NCBI RefSeq assembly: GCF_001894805.1
Contig: NZ_BCWX01000002.1
Location: 372,001 to 436,000 of the forward strand
DNA: 64,000 nt
Direction of reading: 5' to 3'
Source of the DNA: Rhodococcus globerulus NBRC 14531
GTDB taxonomy: Bacteria > Actinomycetota > Actinomycetes > Mycobacteriales > Mycobacteriaceae
The notes below the pieces were generated by a model. It did no database searches. It was not told the DNA's origin and was given only the letters and a program-made list of their open reading frames with translations. This document shows, in pieces, positions 35,240 through 44,670 of the stretch; the stretch's first letter is position 1, and every line of letters starts with the position of its first letter. Made by a program: the position numbers and the translations under genes.

Positions 35240-36460
35240 ATGGTTTTTGCATTGGGCGTCATCCTGTTCGCCCTCGGAATCGGCGTGTCCATCGCCCTGC
35301 ACGAAGCCGGCCACATGTGGACGGCAAAGGCGCTGGGCATGAAGGTCCGCCGCTACTACATCGGCTTCGGTCCCAAGATATTCTCCTTCCGTCGGGGTGA
35401 GACGGAGTACGGCCTCAAGGCCTTGCCGCTCGGCGGTTTCTGCGACATCGCCGGAATGACGGCGCTCGACGAGATGACGCCAGAAGAAGAGCCGCACGCC
35501 ATGTACAAGAAAGCGGCGTGGAAGCGCGTCGTTGTCATGTCCGGCGGTATCGCGATGAACTTCATTCTCGGCCTGTTGCTGATCTACGGATTGCTCCTCG
35601 GCTGGGGCACGCAATCCACGGATCCTGCTCCAGCTGTTGTCGAGAAGCTCTCATGTGTCGCACCGACGCAGTACGGCCAGGACCAGAGCTGGGCGTTGGC
35701 GCCGTGTGAGGGAACCGGCCCTGCCGAAGCTGCCGGACTTGCCCCTGGTGATCGCATAACCGCGGTCGACGGAACACCGGTCGAGACGTTCAAGGAAGTG
35801 TCAACCGCAATCCGGGATACCTCCGGCACGGTGGATCTCACCGTCGAACGTGACGGCCAGATACTTCAGATTCCGGTTGCCGTGACCTCTGCCGAACGTT
35901 ATGTCACGGGCGCAGGTAAGACGACGCCTGAGCTCACCAAGGTCGGGGCCGTCGGGATTGTCGGAGTCGAGCAGGCACGGGAGAGCTACAACGTGTTCAC
36001 GGCCGTTCCGGCGGCCTTCGACTACACCGGCACGATCATGGTCGAGTCGGTGAAGGCGCTGGCAGATATTCCGTCCAAGGTCGGTGCGCTGTGGGAGTCG
36101 GTTACCGGTGGTGAGCGGGCGCAGGACACACCGATCAGTGTCGTGGGAGCGAGCGTGATCGGTGGTGAAGCTGCGGACCGCGCTGAGTGGCCGACATTTG
36201 TCCTGCTGCTCGCCTCGATCAACTTCTTCCTCGGCGTTTTCAACATCCTTCCGTTGCTGCCACTCGACGGTGGACACATCGCAGTGGTTTTCTACGAGAA
36301 GATTCGCGACTGGTTCCGTGCCCGGCGCGGACTTATTGCCGGGGGACCGGTCGACTACACCAAGCTTCTCCCGATCACTTACGTCTTCATCGTGATCGGT
36401 GGCGCGTTCATGTTGCTGACACTCACAGCTGACATCGTCAATCCGATCAAGATTTTCTAA
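35240..36460 (+). CDS. rip1: Site-2 zinc metalloprotease, Rip1/RseP type (M50)
   Basis: A 406-aa membrane protease. HEAGH at residues 21-25 lies in the first helix (GVSIALHEAGHMW). A PDZ domain occupies about 165-225 (AGLAPGDRITAVDGTPVETF), and the third zinc ligand is in LLPLDGGHIAVV near the end. Rip1 in Mycobacterium cuts anti-sigma factors and affects cell-envelope genes. It starts 7 bp after the dxr stop and is followed by ispG, the same order as in Mycobacterium. Confidence 0.95.
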   Translation: MVFALGVILFALGIGVSIALHEAGHMWTAKALGMKVRRYYIGFGPKIFSFRRGETEYGLKALPLGGFCDIAGMTALDEMTPEEEPHAMYKKAAWKRVVVMSGGIAMNFILGLLLIYGLLLGWGTQSTDPAPAVVEKLSCVAPTQYGQDQSWALAPCEGTGPAEAAGLAPGDRITAVDGTPVETFKEVSTAIRDTSGTVDLTVERDGQILQIPVAVTSAERYVTGAGKTTPELTKVGAVGIVGVEQARESYNVFTAVPAAFDYTGTIMVESVKALADIPSKVGALWESVTGGERAQDTPISVVGASVIGGEAADRAEWPTFVLLLASINFFLGVFNILPLLPLDGGHIAVVFYEKIRDWFRARRGLIAGGPVDYTKLLPITYVFIVIGGAFMLLTLTADIVNPIKIF

Positions 36461-36531
36461 GGCTGTGTGATCAGCGCAATCGTTTCGAGGCGCTCGCACA
36501 ACCACGGCCCGGCTAAACTTGCAGTGAAGCT

Positions 36532-37707
36532 ATGAAAGTAGGCACAGACGTGACCACCCCCATCGGTTTGGGAATGCCCTCCGCACCCGCAGCGATTCTC
36601 GCTCCGCGACGCACGACCCGTCAGTTGAAGGTCGGCAACGTGGGTGTGGGTAGCGATTTCCCCATCTCGGTGCAGTCGATGTGCACCACGAAGACGCACG
36701 ACATCAATGCGACGCTGCAGCAGATCGCCGAACTGACCGCTTCCGGTTGTGACATCGTGCGCGTTGCCTGTCCACGCCAGGAAGACGCGGACGCTCTGGC
36801 GACCATCGCGAAGAAGAGTCAGATTCCGGTCATCGCGGATATTCATTTCCAGCCGCGCTACATCTTTGCCGCCATCGACGCCGGATGCGCCGCCGTCCGC
36901 GTCAACCCCGGCAACATCAAGGAATTCGACGGCCGTGTCAAAGAGGTAGCCAAGGCTGCCGGTGACGCGGGAATCCCGATTCGTATCGGCGTCAACGCAG
37001 GCTCGTTGGATCCTCGATTGATGGCGAAGTACGGCAAGGCCACTCCGGAAGCACTCGTCGAATCCGCGCTGTGGGAAGCCGGACTGTTCGAGGAACACGG
37101 TTTCGGTGACATCAAGATCTCCGTCAAGCACAACGACCCCGTTGTGATGGTCGAGGCTTACCGTCAACTCGCTGCAAAATGCGACTACCCGCTGCATCTC
37201 GGTGTTACGGAAGCCGGTCCGGCATTCCAGGGCACCATCAAGTCCGCAGTGGCGTTCGGCGCTTTGCTGGCAGAAGGTATCGGCGACACCATTCGTGTGT
37301 CACTGTCCGCGCCGCCGGCTGAGGAAATCAAGGTCGGCAACCAGATCCTGCAGTCCTTGAATCTGCGTCCGCGCAAGCTCGAAATCGTGTCGTGCCCGTC
37401 CTGCGGACGTGCACAGGTCGACGTCTACACGTTGGCCGATCAGGTGTCTGCTGGTCTCGAAGGCATGGAGATCCCGTTGCGCGTGGCCGTGATGGGCTGC
37501 GTTGTCAACGGACCAGGAGAAGCCCGCGAAGCCGATCTCGGAGTGGCGTCCGGCAATGGCAAGGGCCAGATTTTCGTGAAGGGTGAGGTCATCAAAACGG
37601 TGCCCGAAGCCATGATCGTCGAGACTCTCATCGAGGAGGCTATGAAGATCGCGGAAGCCATGGAAGGTGAATCTCCCGACGGCGCACCGGTTGTCACGGT
37701 GAGCTGA
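36532..37707 (+). CDS. ispG: 4-hydroxy-3-methylbut-2-enyl diphosphate synthase
   Basis: A 391-aa protein: [23 protein letters not shown] (in part), [26 protein letters not shown] and [12 protein letters not shown] form the TIM barrel; the [4Fe-4S] domain has [11 protein letters not shown] and [12 protein letters not shown]. It converts ME-cPP to HMBPP in the MEP pathway. ATG 36532 gives the longest form; GTG 36550 ([10 protein letters not shown]) better matches the mycobacterial N-terminus. Confidence 0.97.
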   Translation: MKVGTDVTTPIGLGMPSAPAAILAPRRTTRQLKVGNVGVGSDFPISVQSMCTTKTHDINATLQQIAELTASGCDIVRVACPRQEDADALATIAKKSQIPVIADIHFQPRYIFAAIDAGCAAVRVNPGNIKEFDGRVKEVAKAAGDAGIPIRIGVNAGSLDPRLMAKYGKATPEALVESALWEAGLFEEHGFGDIKISVKHNDPVVMVEAYRQLAAKCDYPLHLGVTEAGPAFQGTIKSAVAFGALLAEGIGDTIRVSLSAPPAEEIKVGNQILQSLNLRPRKLEIVSCPSCGRAQVDVYTLADQVSAGLEGMEIPLRVAVMGCVVNGPGEAREADLGVASGNGKGQIFVKGEVIKTVPEAMIVETLIEEAMKIAEAMEGESPDGAPVVTVS

Positions 37708-37833
37708 TGAACCTGTCGGCACTGTGAGTTGAGCAATAGCCGGATGAAACCTTCCCGCAAGTTCCCGGTTCGTGGCAATCTGGGTGCACAAGTCTGCACG
37801 GCGCGGGCGCACTGAGAGCGGAGGGGTCAATCA

Positions 37834-38670
37834 ATGCTGAAACTCCTCGGAGCCAAGCCGGTCGGGGGCCGCGATCTCGACGACGTTCGTCGTGTCCTCG
37901 ACGCCGACCCCATTGCGTCGTGCATGATCGCTTCACGCGTCGAGGAATGCGGCGTTGATCCTCGCATGATCCACGGCGAACTGTGGAGCCGCGGCGGCCC
38001 GTCGTCGTCGTTGTGTTTTGCCGGCGCCAATCTTGTGCCTCTTCGCGGAGACATCGACAGCATCCGTGCGTTCGCGGATCGGGCGTGCCGGATTCCGCGA
38101 ATGTGTTCGTCGGTGGTCGGCCGGGCCGAATTGGCCTTGCCGCTGTGGGAGATGCTCGAGTTGGATTGGGGGAGCGCGCGGGAGGTGCGGGCCGAACAAC
38201 CTTTGCTCGCGGTGTCCGAACCCCTTTCATGTTTGTCCGATCCGTTGGTCCGGCAGGTCCGGCCCGACGAACTCGACATCTATCTACCCGCTGCCGTCGC
38301 CATGTTCATCGAAGAAGTGGGCATCGATCCCCGGACGAACGACGGCGGACGTGGATACCGTCATCGTGTCGCGAGCTTGATCGCGTCGGGCCGAGCGTGG
38401 GCAAGAATCGACGACGGCCAGGTTGTCTTCAAGGCCGAGGTGGGTTCCGTGTCGTCACGGTGCGGTCAGATCCAAGGGGTGTGGGTCAATCCCGAATTCC
38501 GTGGTCGTGGATACGGAGTGACGGGGACGGCCGCAGTCGCCGAATCGATCATGGCAACCGGCAGGGTCGCGAGTCTGTACGTCAACAGCTTCAACACGGT
38601 GGCACGGTCCACGTACGCGCGGGTCGGGTTCCGGCAGGTCGCAACATTTGCGACCGTTCTCCTCGATTGA
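37834..38670 (+). CDS. GNAT-family acetyltransferase with N-terminal DUF4081-like domain
   Basis: A 278-aa protein. The N-terminal part (about 1-130, GAKPVGGRDLDDVRRVLDAD) matches the domain that precedes GNAT in the actinobacterial protein encoded after ispG. The C-terminal GNAT fold has IQGVWVNPEFRGRGYGVTGTAAVAE (R-G-x-G acetyl-CoA loop in RGRGYG) and SLYVNSFNTVARSTYARVGF. Substrate unknown. GGAGGGG precedes ATG 37834. Confidence 0.9.
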   Translation: MLKLLGAKPVGGRDLDDVRRVLDADPIASCMIASRVEECGVDPRMIHGELWSRGGPSSSLCFAGANLVPLRGDIDSIRAFADRACRIPRMCSSVVGRAELALPLWEMLELDWGSAREVRAEQPLLAVSEPLSCLSDPLVRQVRPDELDIYLPAAVAMFIEEVGIDPRTNDGGRGYRHRVASLIASGRAWARIDDGQVVFKAEVGSVSSRCGQIQGVWVNPEFRGRGYGVTGTAAVAESIMATGRVASLYVNSFNTVARSTYARVGFRQVATFATVLLD

Positions 38671-38718
38671 GTCGTGCCTCCGCTGCGTCGAGTTTGTGTC
38701 GACTTAGTATGGGGTCCG

Positions 38719-40533
38719 ATGAACACTCGGACTTTCACGCGTAGCCGCTCCGCCCAAATCCTGGCGTCCTGCACTGCTGTTTTGCTGGCGGTGGGGGTTA
38801 GCTCATGCACTCCGAAGCCGGCGGGGCCGGAACCTGTGGCTCAGCAGTTCTTGAGTGCGTTTGCAGACCGGGATATCGAGGAAGCAGCGGGGTTGACGGA
38901 TCGACCTGACGCGGCCGGGGCTGTGCTGAGCGATACGTGGGACGAGTTGCAGGCCGAGTCGATGACGGCGGAGACCACCAAGGTCAAGATCGACGGCGAT
39001 ACCGCGACGGTTGGCTACACCTACGTCTGGCACCTCCCGAAGGAGCGTGTCTGGACGTACGACGGTGAAATGCAGATGGGCCGCAAGGACGGAGGCTGGT
39101 CCGTCCGTTGGAGTTCCACCGACGTCCACCCGAAACTCGGTGACAAGCAGACCATGTCGTTGCGGTCGAAACCGGCGCCCCGGGCTCGCGTCAACGAGCA
39201 TTCGGGAACCGATGTTCTGGTTCCGGGAATCGTGTACCGGGTCAAGTTCGATCGCTCGAAGAGTTCCGACGTCGTCGGTGCGGCAAACGCCTTGGCCGCG
39301 ACCTTGGCTCAGTTCGATTCCACGCTGTCGGGCCAGTCGATCGCAGAGTCGTCGACGGCTGTGAAGGGTGACTACCTGGTCACTCGTTTGCGTAGCGACG
39401 ACTACGAGCGGGTAGCGGCGCAGTTGGCCGGGATTTCCGGGGTGAGCGTCTCCGATGAATCGGATCTGGTGTCCACCGATCCGGAGTTTGCACCGGACCT
39501 GCTGGGGCAGATAAAGAAGACGATCATCGACGAGGTAGACGGCAAGGCCGGGTGGAGTGTCGTCACGGTCAACCAGAACGGCGTCGATACCGATATCTTG
39601 ACGGAGACTGCGCCGCAACCGGTTCCGTCGTTCACCATCAGTCTCGACCGCAATATTCAGATCGCCGCGCAACGTGCCGTCAATGTGAATGCGGATCAGG
39701 CGATGATGGTGGTGATCGAGGCTTCCACCGGCGCGATCCTGGCGGTAGCCCAGAACAAGGCGGCGGACCGCGACGGTCCGGTCGCGACGACGGGCCTGTA
39801 CCCGCCCGGTTCCACGTTCAAGATCGTGACTGCGGGTGCCGCAATTTCCGGTGGGCAAGCGACACCGGAGACGATGGTACCGTGCCCCGGTCGCATCGAG
39901 ATCGGTCAGCGAAGTGTCCCGAACTACAACGAGTTCTCACTCGGGACGGTACCGATGGCAACGGCGTTCGCCCGTTCGTGCAACACAAGTTTCGCGAAAC
40001 TGGCCAGTGAGATGGAACCCGATGCATTGACCACTGCGGCAGCGCAGTTCGGTATCGGCCCCGATTACAACATCGTGGGATTGCCGACCGATTCCGGTTC
40101 GGTCCCGCCCGCGCCGGATCTGGTGCAGCGCACCGAGGACGGCTTCGGGCAGGGCTTGGTGGTCGTGAGTCCGTTCGGTATGGCATTGGCTGCAGCGACG
40201 GTGGCCCACGGGTCCACGCCGGTGCCGCAACTGATTTCGGGTCGGGAAACCGTCATCGACGGTGACCGCACGCCCATCAGTCCGGAGATGGTCGACGGTT
40301 TGCGCGGCATGATGCGCTTGGTGGTTACCAGTGGTACGGCTGAGCGCGTCGAGGATCAGGGTGAGGTGTACGGCAAGACCGGTGAGGCCGAGGTCGACGG
40401 CGGCTCGCATGCATGGTTCGTCGGGTATCGGGGTGACTTGGCTTTTGCGACTTTGGTTGTGCGCGGCGGAAGTTCGGACAATGCCGTCGGCGTAACGCGG
40501 GACATGTTCGCAGCTCTCCCGGAAGGTTACTGA
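38719..40533 (+). CDS. Penicillin-binding lipoprotein (NTF2-like, dimerisation and transpeptidase domains)
   Basis: A 604-aa protein. Lipobox VGVSSC places the lipidated Cys near residue 31. A MecA N-terminal/NTF2-like domain follows (about 40-150), then the PBP dimerisation region and the transpeptidase with STFK (Ser365-Lys368), SCN (420-422) and KTG (553-555 in YGKTGEAE). All three catalytic boxes are intact, so it should acylate beta-lactams. Mycobacteria have the same lipoprotein PBP after ispG and the GNAT gene. Start ATG 38719 puts the signal at the N-terminus; the frame extends 45 bp upstream. Confidence 0.93.
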   Translation: MNTRTFTRSRSAQILASCTAVLLAVGVSSCTPKPAGPEPVAQQFLSAFADRDIEEAAGLTDRPDAAGAVLSDTWDELQAESMTAETTKVKIDGDTATVGYTYVWHLPKERVWTYDGEMQMGRKDGGWSVRWSSTDVHPKLGDKQTMSLRSKPAPRARVNEHSGTDVLVPGIVYRVKFDRSKSSDVVGAANALAATLAQFDSTLSGQSIAESSTAVKGDYLVTRLRSDDYERVAAQLAGISGVSVSDESDLVSTDPEFAPDLLGQIKKTIIDEVDGKAGWSVVTVNQNGVDTDILTETAPQPVPSFTISLDRNIQIAAQRAVNVNADQAMMVVIEASTGAILAVAQNKAADRDGPVATTGLYPPGSTFKIVTAGAAISGGQATPETMVPCPGRIEIGQRSVPNYNEFSLGTVPMATAFARSCNTSFAKLASEMEPDALTTAAAQFGIGPDYNIVGLPTDSGSVPPAPDLVQRTEDGFGQGLVVVSPFGMALAAATVAHGSTPVPQLISGRETVIDGDRTPISPEMVDGLRGMMRLVVTSGTAERVEDQGEVYGKTGEAEVDGGSHAWFVGYRGDLAFATLVVRGGSSDNAVGVTRDMFAALPEGY

Positions 40534-40536
40534 CCT

Positions 40537-41934
40537 TCAGCGTTCTGCGAGATGCTCCGGGTCGATCTCGGGGCCGCCTCGCCCGGATCGCTTGTTCACG
40601 GCGTAGGTGACGAGCCAGAGAACTGCTCCGATCCCGAGGAGAATCCCGGCGATCTGATATTGCACGACGGGACGGTCGGCGATAGGTGTGACCAGTAGGC
40701 CCGAGGTGATGGCGCCGAGGATTGGAAAGATTGTCGGAACCCGGAAGTGCTTGTGTTCCACGGGATGTCTGCGTAGCACCAGAACTGCGATGTTGACGAT
40801 GGTGAAGACGCACAGCAGCAGTAGTGCGGTGGTTCCGCCCAGTTCCGGAACCTCGCCGACAAAGGTGATCAACCCGAATGCGACAAGCGTCGTGAAGATG
40901 ATGGCGACATAGGGTGTGCGCCTGGTGCGGTGGACTTTGCCGAACGCCGACGGAAGTATGCCTTCGCGACTGATTCCGTACAGGAGTCGCGATGCCATCA
41001 GCATGTTGATCAGTGCCGTGTTTGCCACGGCGAACATCGTGATGAACGCGAAGATGCCAATGGGGAATCCGGGTGCCCCGGCCTGGACCACTTTGAGGAG
41101 TGGGGTGTCACCTTCGCCGAGCTCGCTCGGGCTTACCAAGGCAATTGCGGTGATGGAGACCAATATGTAGATGATTCCGGTGATCACCAGTCCGGTGAGG
41201 AGAACCTTCGGGAAGATCCGGGTCGGTTCCTTGCATTCTTCAGCCATGTTCACCGAGTCCTCGAAACCGACCATCGCGAAGAACGCGAGCGCGGTGCCGG
41301 CGATCACCGCGGAGAGGGTGCTGCGATCGCCGGTGTCGAATGTGGTGACTCGCGCGAAATCGCCGTCGCCGACGCCGAGTGCCCACAGACCGATCATGAT
41401 GATGATCAACAGTCCGGACAATTCGATGCAGGTCAGCACTACGTTTGTCTTGACGCTTTCGCTGACACCGCGGAAGTTGACGATCGCCACTACCGCCATG
41501 AAGGCGATACCCAACAGCGTGATACCTATTCCGGTGGTGAAGTCGAGGTCGAATGCCTCGACAAAATTGGCTGCGAATGCCCGCGATGCGGTGGACGCGG
41601 ATGTGATCCCGGAGCACATGACGGCAAAGGCAACCATGTACGTCAGGAAGTGGATGCCGAATGCTTTGTGTGTATACAGTGCTGCGCCTGCAGCTTTGGG
41701 ATACTTGGTCACCAGTTCGAGGTAGCTGAACGCGGTGATCATCGCGATCACGAACGCGACGAGGAACGGTACCCAGACTGCGCCGCCTACCTGATTGGCG
41801 ACCTTTCCGGTGAGTGCGTAGATACCAGTGCCCAGGATGTCTCCGACGATGAACAGGAGAAGCAGGCCGGGGCCCATGACGCGTTTGAGGCTCGGTTGTT
41901 CCGAGGATTGCTTGTTGTCCATGGTTTCCGACAT
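40537..41934 (-). CDS. APC-family amino acid permease
   Basis: A 465-aa protein with about 12 membrane spans. Family features: LLLLFIVGDILGTGIYALTG (G-x-G-I unwound helix 1), TAFSYLELVTKYPKAAGAALY, TALAFFAMVGFEDSVNMAEE and NEE-like CKEPTRIFPK. This group imports amino acids or polyamines. Start ATG 41934 is chosen; longer frames to 42147 read out of the regulator gene. It ends 3 bp from the convergent PBP gene. The GAF-LuxR regulator and acyl-CoA synthetase next to it suggest a catabolic locus. Confidence 0.9.
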   Translation of the reverse strand: MSETMDNKQSSEQPSLKRVMGPGLLLLFIVGDILGTGIYALTGKVANQVGGAVWVPFLVAFVIAMITAFSYLELVTKYPKAAGAALYTHKAFGIHFLTYMVAFAVMCSGITSASTASRAFAANFVEAFDLDFTTGIGITLLGIAFMAVVAIVNFRGVSESVKTNVVLTCIELSGLLIIIMIGLWALGVGDGDFARVTTFDTGDRSTLSAVIAGTALAFFAMVGFEDSVNMAEECKEPTRIFPKVLLTGLVITGIIYILVSITAIALVSPSELGEGDTPLLKVVQAGAPGFPIGIFAFITMFAVANTALINMLMASRLLYGISREGILPSAFGKVHRTRRTPYVAIIFTTLVAFGLITFVGEVPELGGTTALLLLCVFTIVNIAVLVLRRHPVEHKHFRVPTIFPILGAITSGLLVTPIADRPVVQYQIAGILLGIGAVLWLVTYAVNKRSGRGGPEIDPEHLAER

Positions 41935-42002
41935 CAGCGTCACCCTTCGTTGCGAGCGCTCTCGGCCATCCAGCCGTACATGCTCCTGGGCTGCGCCCAG
42001 TT

Positions 42003-42863
42003 TTACGGCAGTATGCCCAATCGTCGTGCCGTCACTACTGCTTCGTGGCGCGAGCTTGCGTCGAGCTTGCCCATTGCGCTTCTCAGGTAGCTCTTGACGG
42101 TTTCCGCGCTGACTGAGAGACGCTGTGCTGCTTCGATGTTGGTACATCCAAGGGCGACCTGTGAGAGGACGTCGATTTCGCGTGGCGTCAGGGTCACGGC
42201 CGAGGCCATGTCGCGGTCAGCGGGGCTAAGGATCGATGCGAGACGTTGCGAGAGTCCGCGGAGTTTGATCTGCAGATCGGTATCCGTGACGCTGTTTGCG
42301 ACACTGCGCAGTTCGGCGTGCACGTCGCGGATCTCTTCGGTGGACATGCCGTCGCTGCTTGCGGCGGACGCGGCTTGCAGGAGCTGGAGGCGGCGGTCGA
42401 CTTCGTCGCGGATCGCGAATTCCATCCCCAGTCGACGGGAGGCGGACACCATGACGTCGCCGGCGCGGTCGCCGAGTGGGGCGCTCTCACGGATTGCGGC
42501 ATACAGCACAGCCCGAGATTTGCCGGCAACCATGACCGGAACGGCAATGATGGAGTGCAATCCCTCGCTCAGCACCGGTCGATCGAAGTGATGAGTGATG
42601 GATTGGGAGTTGCCGTAGTCGTGAACCAGGATCGGTGCTCGCTGCGCGACGGCGCGGCCACCCATGCCGAAGCGCGGCGGGATGGCGAGGCCCTTGAGGT
42701 TGTTGGTGCGCGTGCCGACAAATTCGGTGAGGTGCAGGGTCTCGTCCTGTACTTCACCGCCGAACAGCACGGGAACAACGCCCTGAGCGGCGATCGAACG
42801 GAGTTCGCTCCGCATGGCGTCCCCGTCTCGGGGGCGTAGAAGTGACGATGAACTTCGGGTCAC
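42003..42863 (-). CDS. GAF-domain LuxR-type transcriptional regulator
   Basis: A 286-aa protein. The N-terminal two thirds is a GAF-like sensor (RFGMGGRAVAQRAPILVHDY, GLHSIIAVPVMVAGKSRAVLY). A C-terminal LuxR HTH at about 225-280 has LTPREIDVLSQVALGCTNIEAAQRLSVSAETVKSYL (in part). It lies between the permease and the divergent acyl-CoA synthetase and probably controls both. Start GTG 42863; the ligand is unknown. Confidence 0.88.
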   Translation of the reverse strand: MTRSSSSLLRPRDGDAMRSELRSIAAQGVVPVLFGGEVQDETLHLTEFVGTRTNNLKGLAIPPRFGMGGRAVAQRAPILVHDYGNSQSITHHFDRPVLSEGLHSIIAVPVMVAGKSRAVLYAAIRESAPLGDRAGDVMVSASRRLGMEFAIRDEVDRRLQLLQAASAASSDGMSTEEIRDVHAELRSVANSVTDTDLQIKLRGLSQRLASILSPADRDMASAVTLTPREIDVLSQVALGCTNIEAAQRLSVSAETVKSYLRSAMGKLDASSRHEAVVTARRLGILP

Positions 42864-42991
42864 GCCGCACCCCTTTCCGGGGGTAGTGAAGTTTCCTTGT
42901 GAGCTTGATCATAAGTGGTGGACACTGCGTATGACGAGTCGGTGATCAAACCCGCCGACCCACAATACGACCATGAAAAAGGAGCATGTTG

Positions 42992-44614
42992 ATGAGCACC
43001 GATCCCACGGCGCGGGTGCGTGAGCTTTTGGATCAGTACGACACCCCCGAGGCCAGCGCCGCAGAACTGCTCTGCGACCGGCACCCCGCGGACGGCGTTG
43101 CCTTCACCGTCGTCGAGGCAGACCTTAGCTCAGTGGACCTCACGTACGGGTACCTACGTGAGCAGTCCGCTCGGTTTGCCGCGGCACTGTCGGACCTCGG
43201 AGTCGAACCGGGTGACCACGTCGCGACGCTCATGGGCAAGTCCGCCGATCTGGTGGTCGCGTTGCTCGGTATCTGGCGCCGCGGCGCAGTTCACGTGCCG
43301 TTGTTCACCGCGTTTGCCGCTCCGGCAATTGCGTTCCGCTTGACTGCCAGCGGCGCGAAGGTCGTCATTTCCGACGCGAATCAGCTGGAGAAGTTGGCAC
43401 GGGGTGAAGACATTCCCGCCGACGCCCCGTGGCGCATCATCGTCGCGGGTGGCGCTGTCGGCGACGAGTTGGACTTCGGCACCCTGGTCGCGGCGCAGGA
43501 CGCCGAGGATCCGAAGGGCGCTGCTCAGGCTGTCGGCGGCAACGGCCCGATGGTGCAGTTGTTCACGAGTGGCACCACGGGAACGCCCAAGGGCGTGCCG
43601 GTTCCGGTGCGTGCGCTGGCGTCGTTCCACGCGTATCAGGAGTTCGGTCTCGACGTCCGCGGCGACGACGTGTTCTGGAACGCCGCTGATCCGGGCTGGG
43701 CGTACGGCCTGTACTACGCGTTGCTCGGACCGTTGGCCGCAGGCACTCGAAGCCTGCTACTGCACGCCGGTTTCTCCGCGCCGTTGACGTGGCAGATCAT
43801 CGAGAAGTTCGGTGTCACCAATTTTGCCGCAGCACCGACGGTGTACCGCAGCCTGCGCGCTGACAAAACACCTGTCCCCGCCGGTATCTCCTTGCGGCGC
43901 GCGTCGTCCGCAGGTGAGCCGCTGACGCCGGATGTTGTTGCGTGGTCCAAGGATTCGCTGGGCGTCGAGGTTCGGGATCACTACGGGCAGACCGAGCACG
44001 GCATGTTCATCGTCAACGCGTGGGCCGACGGTCTGCGTGAGGACGTACGCCCGGGTTCGATGGGTCTGCCATTGCCGGGCTGGTCCACCGCTGTGCTGGA
44101 AGACAATTCCGACGACATTGCTCCGGCCGGGACACCGGGCCGGGTGGCGATCGATACCCACAACAGTCCACTCATGTGGTTCACCGGGTACGTCGACGCA
44201 CCGGAGAAGACGAAGCAGCGCTTCACCGAAGACGGACGCTGGTACATCACCGGCGACGCGGGCATGACGGATGAGGACGGTTTCTACTTCTTCTCCTCGC
44301 GTGACGACGACGTCATCATCATGGCGGGCTACCGCATCGGCCCCTTCGACGTGGAAAGCGTGCTGGTCATGCACGAGCACGTCATCGAGGCTGCGGTTGT
44401 GGGTATGCCGGACGAGTTGCGCGGAGAAGTTCTCGAGGCGTTTGTCGTTCTGCGCGAAGGCGTCGATGGTGACGACGATTTGGAGAAGGAACTGCAGACC
44501 CTGGTGAAGAAGAAGTTTGCCGCTCACGCCTACCCGCGTACGGTGCACTTCGTTCCGAGCCTGCCCAAGACTCCGAGTGGCAAGGTTCAGCGGTACATCT
44601 TGCGTAAGGGGTAA
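42992..44614 (+). CDS. Acyl-CoA synthetase (AMP-forming, acetyl/propionyl-type)
   Basis: A 540-aa ANL enzyme. The P-loop is QLFTSGTTGTPKGVPVPV, with YGQTEHGMFIVNAW (A5), GRWYITGDAGMTDEDG (A7-A8 hinge Asp), and the catalytic Lys in LPKTPSGKVQRYIL near the C-terminus. It activates a carboxylic acid to acyl-AMP and then acyl-CoA. The A-domain sequence is nearer to acetyl-CoA/medium-chain synthetases than to fatty-acid or NRPS types. ATG 42992 has GGAG seven bases upstream; ATG 42986 is too close to it. Confidence 0.88.
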   Translation: MSTDPTARVRELLDQYDTPEASAAELLCDRHPADGVAFTVVEADLSSVDLTYGYLREQSARFAAALSDLGVEPGDHVATLMGKSADLVVALLGIWRRGAVHVPLFTAFAAPAIAFRLTASGAKVVISDANQLEKLARGEDIPADAPWRIIVAGGAVGDELDFGTLVAAQDAEDPKGAAQAVGGNGPMVQLFTSGTTGTPKGVPVPVRALASFHAYQEFGLDVRGDDVFWNAADPGWAYGLYYALLGPLAAGTRSLLLHAGFSAPLTWQIIEKFGVTNFAAAPTVYRSLRADKTPVPAGISLRRASSAGEPLTPDVVAWSKDSLGVEVRDHYGQTEHGMFIVNAWADGLREDVRPGSMGLPLPGWSTAVLEDNSDDIAPAGTPGRVAIDTHNSPLMWFTGYVDAPEKTKQRFTEDGRWYITGDAGMTDEDGFYFFSSRDDDVIIMAGYRIGPFDVESVLVMHEHVIEAAVVGMPDELRGEVLEAFVVLREGVDGDDDLEKELQTLVKKKFAAHAYPRTVHFVPSLPKTPSGKVQRYILRKG

Positions 44615-44620
44615 TCCCAC

Positions 44621-44662
44621 TGTGCGCCTTTGTTAACCGCGGGCGGTTGACAAAGGCGCACA
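44621..44662. terminator. Long bidirectional terminator hairpin
   Basis: 20-bp stem (44621-44640 with 44643-44662, one G-U pair) between the convergent synthetase and oxidoreductase genes. Confidence 0.9.
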
Positions 44663-44670
44663 GCAGGTTT

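Noticed and set aside
40930..42090. 386-aa plus-strand frame opposite the permease
   Set aside because: Shadow of the APC permease; Asp/Gly/Cys-rich with no fold-like pattern.
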